IMG/VR virus record: IMGVR_UViG_3300001847_000530
Span: 1-58,126 of that record
DNA length: 58,126 nt
Source of the DNA: a virus
Strand: one strand, 5' to 3'
Shown piece after piece: positions 32,802 to 38,981 of this stretch. The translations under genes and the position numbers were made by a program. Under the pieces are notes generated by a model. The model was given only the letters and a program-made list of their open reading frames with translations, had not been told where the DNA came from and did not search any database. How positions within the stretch are numbered: the stretch's first letter is position 1; each line of letters opens with the position of its first letter.

Positions 32802-32809
32802 TATAAATA
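32802..32809 (+). promoter_or_regulatory. T4-type late promoter
   Basis: TATAAATA not followed by a close ATG; the first product would be the structured RNA leader at 32815-32976. Confidence 0.6.
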
Positions 32810-32814
32810 GAATC

Positions 32815-32976
32815 TCTTTTCAATTCGACCGCCAGACTTCGGCTACAAGGAGTCCAAACGACCGACACAGGGGGTCCAATCCGCGCAACAGTGCGAGAGG
32901 GGCCGAGAGCAATTTGTTCTTTTTAGAATTGAGCGGCCCCGGACGCTCGCGATCAAATAATCCGCCGGGTTTTTTT
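32815..32976 (+). ncRNA. Structured leader/attenuator-like RNA
   Basis: A 160-nt non-coding stretch with mutually exclusive helices. Long hairpin: GGGGCCG (32899-32905) with CGGCCCC (32934-32940), plus inner CAATT/AATTG. Alternative: GAGCG (32931-32935) with CGCTC (32944-32948). Terminator-like: CCCGG (32938-32942) with CCGGG (32965-32969) followed by T7. The T-run abuts the ATG of the next gene. This layout is that of an attenuator or a terminated small RNA; no known riboswitch class recognised. Confidence 0.5.
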
Positions 32977-33324
32977 ATGAAAACTAAACTTAAACAATCA
33001 ATCATCTATACTTCAGTATTTGCACTCGGAATGCTTTCCGCAGCATTGATCAGTAATGTCTCTGCTCAAAAGGAATCGGATAATTTCATTGACGATGAGG
33101 AATCGGATAATGTCATTGACGATGAAATCACTAAAAATACTTTAGATAAAAATAGCGCAGAAAGTCTTCTGTCGATTATTCAGACAGAAGGAATGCACGA
33201 TGCATTCACGCACTATTCTACCTATCGAGATATTGGTGATCAGAACTTTCACAAGCTTCGCTTGCGCTATGTCGCTGCATCTGATGATCTAATGCAGTAC
33301 ATTGCTGAAGCAGAAAACAAGTAA
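32977..33324 (+). CDS. Exported acidic protein
   Basis: 115 aa from ATG 32977. Signal peptide (KLKQSIIYTSVFALGMLSAA, cleavage near NVSAQ), then an acidic tandem ESDNFIDDEESDNVIDDE and a helical C-terminal part. Translation begins directly after the T-run of the upstream hairpin. Unknown function; likely periplasmic. Confidence 0.65.
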   Translation: MKTKLKQSIIYTSVFALGMLSAALISNVSAQKESDNFIDDEESDNVIDDEITKNTLDKNSAESLLSIIQTEGMHDAFTHYSTYRDIGDQNFHKLRLRYVAASDDLMQYIAEAENK

Positions 33325-33329
33325 AATTT

Positions 33330-33414
33330 GCCGTAGTGGCTCAGCGGCAACAGCACTGGTTTTGTAAACCAGCGGGGTAACCCTACATCGGTTCGAGTCC
33401 GATCTACGGCTCCA
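33330..33414 (+). tRNA. tRNA-Thr(TGT)
   Basis: Acceptor GCCGTAG/CTACGGC, anticodon stem CTGGT/ACCAG with loop TTTGTAA (anticodon TGT), T-arm ATCGG-TTCGAGT-CCGAT, discriminator T, encoded CCA. Unusual 14-nt variable region with a small GGG-TAA-CCC stem, unlike ordinary class I Thr tRNAs. Confidence 0.85.
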
Positions 33415-33419
33415 CTTAA

Positions 33420-33508
33420 GGAAGGGTGGCAGAGCGGTTTAACGTGCTTGTCTTGAAAACAAGAGTGGCTAATCCCCACCGTGAGTTCGAATCTCACCCC
33501 TTCCGCCA
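33420..33508 (+). tRNA. tRNA-Ser(TGA)
   Basis: GGAAGGG/CCCTTCC acceptor, anticodon loop CTTGAAA (TGA), long class II variable arm, T-loop TTCGAAT, discriminator G and CCA. Confidence 0.93.
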
Positions 33509-33573
33509 TTTACTAACCTAATCATTGGCTCCAATGTGCGTTTGGGCACTGAAATGCCAGTGGAAATTTTTTA
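33509..33573. other. Spacer with terminator-like hairpin
   Basis: CATTG/CAATG hairpin, then CACT...AGTG followed by GAAATTTTTT. May be a weak terminator or processing site between tRNAs. Confidence 0.3.
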
Positions 33574-33649
33574 GGGCCATTAGCTCATTTGGCAGAGCGC
33601 CTGATTTGCATTCAGGAGGTGAACGGTTCGACCCCGTTATGGTCCACCA
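33574..33649 (+). tRNA. tRNA-Ala(TGC)
   Basis: GGGCCAT/ATGGTCC acceptor with one G-U, anticodon stem CCTGA/TCAGG, loop TTTGCAT (TGC), discriminator A, CCA. Confidence 0.93.
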
Positions 33650-33653
33650 ATTT

Positions 33654-33728
33654 GCACGGGAAGTCAAACGGTCAGACACCAGTTTGCAAAACTGCTATTA
33701 GCGAGTTCAACTCTCGCACCGTGCTCCA
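33654..33728 (+). tRNA. tRNA-Cys(GCA)
   Basis: GCACGG/CCGTGC acceptor (seventh pair mismatched), anticodon loop TTGCAAA (GCA), T-arm GCGAG-TTCAACT-CTCGC, discriminator T as usual for Cys, CCA. Confidence 0.88.
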
Positions 33729-33733
33729 TTTTC

Positions 33734-33809
33734 GCGGTAGTAGCTCAATTGGCAGAGCGCCATCCTTCCAAGCTGGATGTTGCAGGTTCGAGCCCTGTCT
33801 GCCGCACCA
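33734..33809 (+). tRNA. tRNA-Gly(TCC)
   Basis: GCGGTAG/CTGCCGC acceptor, anticodon loop CTTCCAA (TCC), stem CCATC/GCTGG with one T-C mismatch, discriminator A, CCA. Confidence 0.9.
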
Positions 33810-34000
33810 ACTTTCTGGTCGAAAGACTGGAAATGGTGGAGGGTGTGAATCCTTCACTCCCCTAGAGAGAAACAGTCAATCTCTTTAAATCGACTGCCGA
33901 ACCGAAGCGCGTGCCTTCGGTGTATGTCACGGGCGCAGACGAACAGTGAGGCTTGCATATCCTCGGCGCCACTAATTTTGAACCTGAAAAAGTTGTAGCG
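33810..34000. other. Unexplained spacer in the tRNA array
   Basis: About 190 nt without a convincing gene. It contains hairpins (CTTTC/GAAAG; CCGAAG-N7-CTTCGG near 33900) and ends CTCGGCGCCAC, but no tRNA fold. A minus-strand ORF across it is rejected. Confidence 0.4.
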
Positions 34001-34008
34001 CATAAATA
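34001..34008 (+). promoter_or_regulatory. Late promoter (CATAAATA) of the HNH gene
   Basis: CATAAATA with the ATG 9 nt after its last base, identical to the spacing at 21537. Confidence 0.65.
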
Positions 34009-34016
34009 CTTGTACT

Positions 34017-34526
34017 ATGTCATTTTCTAACGAACAGGTTTTTTGCGTCAATAGCACCTATGCGCGTCATCTCATTAAGAAGCGCTTAATAGTTCAGAAG
34101 CTAATTCCATACGAGTGTTGCGAATGTAAGAATAGCGGTGAATGGAATACTAAGCCATTAGTTCTTCAGTTAGATCATAGCAATGGAATTAACAACGATA
34201 ATCGTTTAGAAAATCTTAGATTTATTTGCCCAAACTGCCATTCTCAGACTGAAACGTATGCTGGAAAAAATAGCGCTGGTGTTAGACATCGCAAGATAAA
34301 ACCTAATTTTAGAGCAGAAAAAAGAAAAAGAGATAAAGATTTACTAGAAAAGATAAAAGCAGATCCATCGATTAGATTTGGCGAATGGGGATGGAAAACA
34401 CGATTTGCTGAAAAGCTTAGCATTTCGCCCCAGAAAGTCGAAAAATGGATTGCTAGAGTAGATCACGATTTTTACATCACGGTAGCTCAATTTGGTAGAG
34501 CTGCGGCCTCCAAATCCGCAGGTTAA
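34017..34526 (+). CDS. HNH homing-type endonuclease inside the tRNA array
   Basis: 169 aa. CCECKNSGEW, LVLQLDHSNGINNDNRLENL and FICPNCHSQTETY form the HNH zinc-finger core; the C-terminal region (ISPQKVEKWIARV) may be a helix-turn-helix. AT-rich with many AGA codons, unlike neighbours. The last 17 codons run into tRNA-Trp, so its stop lies inside the tRNA gene. Such enzymes often insert at or target tRNA loci. Confidence 0.85.
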   Translation: MSFSNEQVFCVNSTYARHLIKKRLIVQKLIPYECCECKNSGEWNTKPLVLQLDHSNGINNDNRLENLRFICPNCHSQTETYAGKNSAGVRHRKIKPNFRAEKRKRDKDLLEKIKADPSIRFGEWGWKTRFAEKLSISPQKVEKWIARVDHDFYITVAQFGRAAASKSAG

Positions 34527-34552
34527 AGGTTCAAGTCCTTTCCGTGATGCCA
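34476..34552 (+). tRNA. tRNA-Trp(CCA)
   Basis: ATCACGG/CCGTGAT acceptor, anticodon loop CTCCAAA (CCA), T-loop TTCAAGT, discriminator G typical of Trp, CCA. Overlaps the 3' end of the HNH gene by 51 nt. Confidence 0.9.
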
Positions 34553-34560
34553 CTTTATGT

Positions 34561-34687
34561 AGGGATGCTGGTACCAGAAGGCGAGATGCTGCGCGCGCGA
34601 GGCAGTCAAAGCCGATGGTTTGAAGTTGTGCCTAGTGAGTGGCGTACCACTCTAGAGTTGCAGGTTAGAGTCCTGCCGTCCCTGCCA
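34561..34687 (+). tRNA. Aberrant tRNA-like element, 127 nt
   Basis: Acceptor AGGGATG (34561-34567) pairs with CGTCCCT, followed by G and CCA; T-stem GCAGG/CCTGC is perfect but the loop TTAGAGT lacks the invariant C56. The middle is about 40 nt too long: AGGCA and TGCCT could form an anticodon stem closing a 24-nt loop, followed by a GAGTGG-CGTA-CCACTC hairpin. No anticodon can be assigned. Degenerate tRNA, an interrupted tRNA or a tRNA mimic. Confidence 0.5.
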
Positions 34688-34692
34688 AATTT

Positions 34693-34767
34693 GCCGCCAT
34701 CGTCTAACGGTTAGGACAAATCCCTTTCACGGATGCAATCGGGGTTCAATTCCCCGTGGTGGTACCA
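34693..34767 (+). tRNA. tRNA-Glu(TTC)
   Basis: GCCGCCA/TGGTGGT acceptor with two G-U pairs, anticodon loop CTTTCAC (TTC), T-loop TTCAATT, discriminator A, CCA. Confidence 0.9.
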
Positions 34768-34785
34768 CTATACATATTTTGTCAA

Positions 34786-34863
34786 CGGCGCGTAGCACAG
34801 TCTGGCTAGTGCGCTACATTTGGGATGTAGAAGTCGCAGGTTCAAATCCTGCCGCGCCGACCA
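34786..34863 (+). tRNA. tRNA-Pro(TGG)
   Basis: CGGCGCG/CGCGCCG acceptor starting with C as in Pro tRNAs, anticodon stem CTACA/TGTAG, loop TTTGGGA (TGG), discriminator A, CCA. Confidence 0.93.
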
Positions 34864-34864
34864 T

Positions 34865-34939
34865 TGACTCATGGTGTAATGGTCAGCACAGCTGACTTTG
34901 ACTCAGCTAGTTGGGGTTCGAGTCCCTGTGAGTCAGCCA
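34865..34939 (+). tRNA. tRNA-Gln(TTG)
   Basis: TGACTCA/TGAGTCA acceptor, anticodon stem GCTGA/TCAGC, loop CTTTGAC (TTG), discriminator G, CCA. Starts 1 nt after tRNA-Pro. Confidence 0.92.
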
Positions 34940-34942
34940 CCC

Positions 34943-35019
34943 GTCCTCGTAGCTCAACCGGATAGAGCACCGGTTTTCTAAACCGGTGGTTGTGGGTTCG
35001 ATCCCCGCCGAGGGCGCCA
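34943..35019 (+). tRNA. tRNA-Arg(TCT)
   Basis: GTCCTCG/CGAGGGC acceptor, anticodon stem CCGGT/ACCGG, loop TTTCTAA (TCT, reads AGA/AGG), discriminator G, CCA. AGA is rare in most genes here but common in several apparently acquired segments. Confidence 0.93.
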
Positions 35020-35028
35020 TTATACTTT

Positions 35029-35229
35029 ATGAAAAAGTTACTTATATTGTCAGCGATTGTATTGCTTTTAGGCGGATGTATTTCTATCTGCGAAGATCAT
35101 CCTGCAGTTAGAATATACCGTTCTTATCAGCCGCAGTATATTCATCACGAAGTTGTTCCGATCCGCACTCCTCAGTACATCGGATATCGTGATCGGTTTG
35201 GTACGCTACATCTGTGGCCGGCACAGTAA
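35029..35229 (+). CDS. Small lipoprotein between tRNA genes
   Basis: 66 aa from ATG 35029. Signal with lipobox VLLLGGC (Cys about 16); the mature part has Tyr/His/Arg (IYRSYQPQYIHHEVVPIRTP). An upstream in-frame start would lie inside tRNA-Arg and is rejected. Possibly envelope-acting (Rz1-like by size), unproven. Confidence 0.6.
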   Translation: MKKLLILSAIVLLLGGCISICEDHPAVRIYRSYQPQYIHHEVVPIRTPQYIGYRDRFGTLHLWPAQ

Positions 35230-35231
35230 TC

Positions 35232-35312
35232 GCCCTAGTGTTGAAATGGCAGACAAGACAGTCTTAGAAGCTGTTGCCTCATGGCGTGCAGGTTCAAGTC
35301 CTGCCTAGGGCA
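35232..35312 (+). tRNA. tRNA-Leu(TAG), no encoded CCA
   Basis: GCCCTAG/CTAGGGC acceptor, anticodon stem ACAGT/GCTGT, loop CTTAGAA (TAG), class II variable arm, T-loop TTCAAGT, discriminator A followed by CTT instead of CCA. The only canonical tRNA in the array without CCA. Confidence 0.88.
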
Positions 35313-35313
35313 C

Positions 35314-35745
35314 TTATTTTTTTGCTCGGAAGATTTCTATTACTTCTCCGATGATGTTCTGTTGAGTAACATACTCGATGTCTGCAGCAAGATTGTTGTC
35401 TCCTTTTGCCACATAACCTTCTTTATATTTCCGCACCAATCGATGCGTCACTGCTACTGCTACGTTATTGCTTTTATATGCTACAATTTTTCCTAGAAGA
35501 TCATTCTCAGAGAATGTTTTAGGCATAACGATCAAGTAATCGTCAGTTTTGATAATGGGTAACATAGATCCATAACCAATACAATGAAACACTAATCCTT
35601 TTACTTTAAATGATTCTGTGCAAGCCAGTAGTTCAATCTGTGCTGGATTGCAATATACTATTGGCGGATTTATTGGTCGATAATTGCTGACGCAGCTGCT
35701 TAATGGAAAAATTATTAACAGCAAAAGCAGCATTAATCTTTTCAT
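35314..35745 (-). CDS. Signal-peptidase-like (S26, archaeal/SipW type) lipoprotein
   Basis: 143 aa. Signal with lipobox PLSSC (Cys about 18). CIGYGSMLPIIKTDDYLIV is the catalytic-Ser box, GKIVAYKSNNVAVAVTHRLV carries the conserved His used by the Ser/His (SipW/SEC11) branch, and YVAKGDNN is box E. AT-rich, ends 1 nt from tRNA-Leu. Could be a phage signal peptidase or a related anchored protease. Confidence 0.68.
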   Translation of the reverse strand: MKRLMLLLLLIIFPLSSCVSNYRPINPPIVYCNPAQIELLACTESFKVKGLVFHCIGYGSMLPIIKTDDYLIVMPKTFSENDLLGKIVAYKSNNVAVAVTHRLVRKYKEGYVAKGDNNLAADIEYVTQQNIIGEVIEIFRAKK

Positions 35746-35754
35746 TTATCTAGC

Positions 35755-35762
35755 TATTTATT
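35755..35762 (-). promoter_or_regulatory. Late promoter (AATAAATA, minus strand)
   Basis: Plus-strand TATTTATT; on the minus strand AATAAATA with 9 nt to the ATG of the S26-like gene. Confidence 0.5.
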
Positions 35763-35764
35763 TT

Positions 35765-36136
35765 GGGCGCGTTCTGGATTCTACTTAAATGTGGCCTTCT
35801 GGGAAGCAAGCATGGATACTACGATCCATTCAACATCGTGGAAAAACACAAACGGCATTTCTAATATGCTCAAGAGCCTCTTCGCTGTCAATCAGCAGGA
35901 AGCTCAACTCGCAGCCTAAGCAGCTGTGAATGAAGTCGACGCGATACTCGCTGATGTCGACTTCATCATCTAGCGAGTCTGCTTGTTCGGTTGGTGACGT
36001 TGCGAACAAGCAGTACTCAATGTCACGTACTTCATCGTTCTGCGCAGAGTTCGATGTCGCATTACCTGCGATAAGCTTGTAGAAACTTAGCGGAAAATAC
36101 TTAAGCACAGGGGTTCGACTCCCCTCGCGTCCACCA
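35765..36136 (+). ncRNA. ssrA: tmRNA (one-piece)
   Basis: 5' end GGGCGCG (35765-35771) pairs with CGCGTCC before ACCA at 36133-36136 (one G-U). The tmRNA D-domain string GTTCTGGATTC follows the acceptor and the T-arm is AGGGG-TTCGACT-CCCCT. An internal open frame ends ...NQQEAQLAA with TAA at 35917-35919, a typical proteolysis tag end; the resume codon is probably GGC near 35854, giving a tag of about 21 residues. Length 372 nt is normal. It would rescue stalled ribosomes and tag nascent chains. Confidence 0.93.
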
Positions 36137-36215
36137 ATTTCTTCTCGGTGACAGTATCCGAGAGAACAACCGAAGCCCTCACACGGCAGAAGTTCCTAAC
36201 AAGAAAGACAACACA

Positions 36216-36404
36216 ATGTACGCATCCATCACGGTTGCATACCTTGCGATTGCCGGTCTGTTGAAACTCGCACACGAGGACTACAGCAAACTGGCCAAGC
36301 GCTCGCCAGAGCGTGGAAGCAGTAAGGTAAAGCGTGTTATGTCCAAAGTTGGATCCGAGGCTAAGAAAGCTTGGATCTCAATGGGGCAATACCCGCTTCA
36401 GTAA
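36216..36404 (+). CDS. Small protein after tmRNA
   Basis: 62 aa, hydrophobic N-terminal helix (ITVAYLAIAGLLKLA), then basic (KLAKRSPERGSSKVKRVMSK). Followed by a strong terminator. The 79 nt between tmRNA and this ORF contain nothing else I can name. Confidence 0.5.
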   Translation: MYASITVAYLAIAGLLKLAHEDYSKLAKRSPERGSSKVKRVMSKVGSEAKKAWISMGQYPLQ

Positions 36405-36412
36405 GCAAACAC

Positions 36413-36447
36413 AACTCTGCCATGCTTGTGGTGGCAGAGTTCCTTTT
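36413..36447 (+). terminator. Rho-independent terminator
   Basis: AACTCTGCCA (36413-36422), 9-nt loop, TGGCAGAGTT (36432-36441), then CCTTTTG. Ends the tmRNA/36216 unit. Confidence 0.85.
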
Positions 36448-36471
36448 GTTCTAAATTTTTCCATTTTCCTG

Positions 36472-36499
36472 TTTACACGGACCCGCCGCCGTGTATTGT
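36472..36499 (+). promoter_or_regulatory. Promoter of the giant RNA
   Basis: TTTACA (36472-36477), 16 nt, TATTGT (36494-36499), the same class as the early promoters; predicted start about 36506. Confidence 0.6.
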
Positions 36500-36505
36500 T
36501 CTATA

Positions 36506-37440
36506 TGTTCTTTTGATAACAACATTTTTGTGACGGAATAAACCATTCTAATGGGGTTAACGTATGCACCACGTGAAGAACGTGGTGCAGTTTCCGAATC
36601 GATTAGTAAGTAAGGTACTATGCTGAGGCTTAGGTTGGCCAACCGAAGCTACCAGAGGTATGGCTCGTAAGCTTGAATATAGAATGACAAGCGAGTCATT
36701 ACGGTGCGGCGGCATCAATTGTCTGAATAACAGAAACTCGAAGCTGGAATGGAGGTAATCATTAATCCTCCCAATTTATTTTCATCATACTCGACTAGGC
36801 GAGTCTAAACAGAAGTATAGGCCTAGTGCGGCGGTACAGAAATGTGCCGCGACTTGCCACGCCTTGGTTCCGCTGTGCACCGGATTAAATTCTGATTAAA
36901 ATCCAGTTACCAAGAAAAATAAGTACGAGACAAAGGCTGCGGTTTCAATAGCAGAAACGCCGCATATAAATCTCGTTGCTCAAGCTATGAGTTAGCGTGG
37001 CACCCAATTTTGTTCTTTACATTAGAATTTCTTGGTGTGGCCTTTAACCAGCAAATGCGCTGTTAGCGGTCGTATTCATCGAAGTCAGCAACATCAGAAT
37101 AGCAGGACAGCTATGATGCCAAGTGGCTAATTACGACGGATGGTATGCGAAACCCGGATGTTAAGACCCGCTGTTAACTAAAATGGTCTCATCCAGTGAC
37201 AGTAATGTCTAGCAGAGCCCAGGACAACATCGATGAGCAGCCACATCAAGAATGTAGACGACACGTGGAAATACACCTCATCAGCATGAAGATGGGGAAG
37301 CTTCCTCTCGGTCTGAACCTCGCGCGGTAGAAAGATTCCGCGGCGTTTGCTAGCAAATGATGCGTACTATCGACAAATGATGGCGAGTACCCGCAATACG
37401 AGGCTCTGGAAGTTCGCAAAGACCGTTCCACATCTACCTG
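36506..37440 (+). ncRNA. Giant structured non-coding RNA (GOLLD/ROOL-like candidate)
   Basis: About 930 nt with no credible ORF and dense self-complementarity. Hairpins include TGCACCACGT/ACGTGGTGCA (36565-36589), GGAGG/CCTCC, ATGAC/GTCAT, GCGGTAC/GTGCCGC, CTTGGT/ACCAAG enclosing GGATT/AATCC, ACGAGA/TCTCGT enclosing GTTTC/GAAAC, GACA-GTAA-TGTC (GNRA loop), CCTCATC/GATGGGG and CGCGG/CCGCG. The loop ACTAGG (36794-36799) of the ACTCG/CGAGT hairpin can pair with CCTAGT (36822-36827), a pseudoknot. Location next to phage tRNAs and the size fit the GOLLD and ROOL classes. Boundaries are approximate; no terminator at the 3' end, so it might extend into the leader of the adhesin gene. Confidence 0.7.
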
Positions 37441-37459
37441 ATCTATAGATACAAACGTT

Positions 37460-38968
37460 ATGACAAAACAAACCAACAAACAAACCGCACGCAGATTGCT
37501 CTCTAGCATTCTGCTTTCTGTGTTTACAGCTACTGCTCTAGCATTACCTAGCACAGATCCTACTAACCTGCAAACCTCGGCCGGCGTGACCGTTCTGCAA
37601 GCAACGAATGCGCTGACGATCACTGCACCAAACCGTGCTGTCCTGAACTGGACAAACTTCGGATCCGGAACGGACACGATTTCGCGAAGTGACTTGCTGA
37701 CATATCAGCTGCCTGATGCAAAGTCATCAGTACTAAATATCGTCACTGGTTCTGCACAATCGATGATCGATGGATATATTTCCTCAAATGGAAAAGTTTA
37801 TATCATCAATCCTAACGGCATTGTCATCGGAGCAAATTCGCGCTTTGATGTGGCCTCGCTAGCACTATCTGCTAGCGATAATCCAGTAGCTGCTCAGCTG
37901 CAATACCTGCGTGATGGTACTGTTCCATCCGAGGTTGGAATTCGGAGCGCATTTGGCTCGCTGACAGTCAATAGCTCAGCAATGATTCTAAGCCCAAACA
38001 TCACGCTTCTTGCCAAGAATGTATATGTCGGTGCTGCGATGTTCGGTGGTGCAACCACAATCAATGCTGACGGAGATGTCCAGCTTGGTGTGCAAGGCGG
38101 CTCGACGGTCTTCGGAGGTCTGACAATCACCAATGCCAGCGGAAATACAGTGCTGAGCATGGCAGGATCGACAGTCAATTCAACTGGTCCAATCGTTGCA
38201 ACCAGTGATCGTGGTAATGTTCTCAGTCAGGCAGGATCGCGCCTTGTGACTAAGAATCTAACTGTTACCTCGAATTACGGTGCTGTCAATCTTGGTGCTG
38301 ACGGTGCTCTGATTACAACCGCAACCGCTCCAACAGTCACGATTGCTCTTGATGGTCTGACACCTAATCCATCAGTTGGTGGATCTTCGACTGGCGCATT
38401 TGCTGTGACATCACCCGCATCTTTCAAGGTTGATGGAGTTACTGGTGTCAGCAATTCGCCATTCAGCTTTACGTCTGGCGGAGATCTTACACTGGGTGCT
38501 GTTCACCTTGATGTGACCAGTGCAACGACGTTTGCAGGAAAGACAGTCACAGATACCACAAACGGAATCTTCGTTTACGGCCCAGTGCTGTTTTCTGCTA
38601 CTGGTGGAGATATTTCAATCACCAAAGGCAATCATAGCTTTGGTCCTGTCAGCGTATTTGCCAACGGAAATGCGACAGTTTATGAAGCTGCTGCTCTCAA
38701 TTTGAATACTGTCAATGTCAAGAATCTTGTGCTGAAAACAGGAGAATACTTTTTTCAGACACCGACAACAGCAAGTCTCTTAGCCAATTCTTTCAATTTG
38801 ACTGCCTCAGGTGCCGTTTCATTGTTTACTGGAAACATCGCCTCGGGTCTTACGATCAGTGCCGGTTCATCAAGTGTAGATCTGAGCAGACTCAGTATTG
38901 CCACGAATTTGAACGGCATCGCACCAACAGTGACAACGACCGGTGCTGTTGGACAACCTAATCCTTAA
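37460..38968 (+). CDS. Filamentous-haemagglutinin-type TPS-domain exported protein
   Basis: 502 aa. A signal peptide (LLSSILLSVFTATALA) precedes a two-partner-secretion domain: AITAPNRAVLNWTNF-like strand (ALTITAPNRAVLNWTNFG), then SSNGKVYIINPNGIVIGANS, the hallmark NPNG(I/V) motif. The rest is repetitive beta-helix sequence (GNVLSQAGSRLVTKNLTVTS; VTDTTNGIFVYGPVLFSATG), far shorter than bacterial haemagglutinins. It should adopt a beta-helix on the cell surface or virion; no TpsB-type partner with POTRA domains is visible in the window. Confidence 0.85.
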   Translation: MTKQTNKQTARRLLSSILLSVFTATALALPSTDPTNLQTSAGVTVLQATNALTITAPNRAVLNWTNFGSGTDTISRSDLLTYQLPDAKSSVLNIVTGSAQSMIDGYISSNGKVYIINPNGIVIGANSRFDVASLALSASDNPVAAQLQYLRDGTVPSEVGIRSAFGSLTVNSSAMILSPNITLLAKNVYVGAAMFGGATTINADGDVQLGVQGGSTVFGGLTITNASGNTVLSMAGSTVNSTGPIVATSDRGNVLSQAGSRLVTKNLTVTSNYGAVNLGADGALITTATAPTVTIALDGLTPNPSVGGSSTGAFAVTSPASFKVDGVTGVSNSPFSFTSGGDLTLGAVHLDVTSATTFAGKTVTDTTNGIFVYGPVLFSATGGDISITKGNHSFGPVSVFANGNATVYEAAALNLNTVNVKNLVLKTGEYFFQTPTTASLLANSFNLTASGAVSLFTGNIASGLTISAGSSSVDLSRLSIATNLNGIAPTVTTTGAVGQPNP

Positions 38969-38974
38969 TAAATA
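38967..38974 (+). promoter_or_regulatory. Late-type promoter (AATAAATA)
   Basis: AATAAATA overlapping the adhesin stop, with the next ATG 8 nt after its last base (38982). Confidence 0.55.
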
Positions 38975-38981
38975 GTTAAGT

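Noticed and set aside
33854-34057. 67-residue minus-strand ORF in the tRNA array
   Set aside because: Crosses the HNH promoter and start; no supporting promoter or motif.
35830-36108. 92-residue minus-strand ORF
   Set aside because: Lies wholly inside the tmRNA gene; the RNA structure and tag frame explain the sequence.
36451-36642. 63-residue minus-strand ORF
   Set aside because: Antisense to the giant RNA promoter and first hairpins; no start signals.
37246-37677. 143-residue minus-strand ORF spanning the end of the giant RNA and the start of the adhesin gene
   Set aside because: Antisense to a clear signal peptide/TPS coding region, and its other half lies in a structured non-coding region; Cys/Arg-rich translation without family features.
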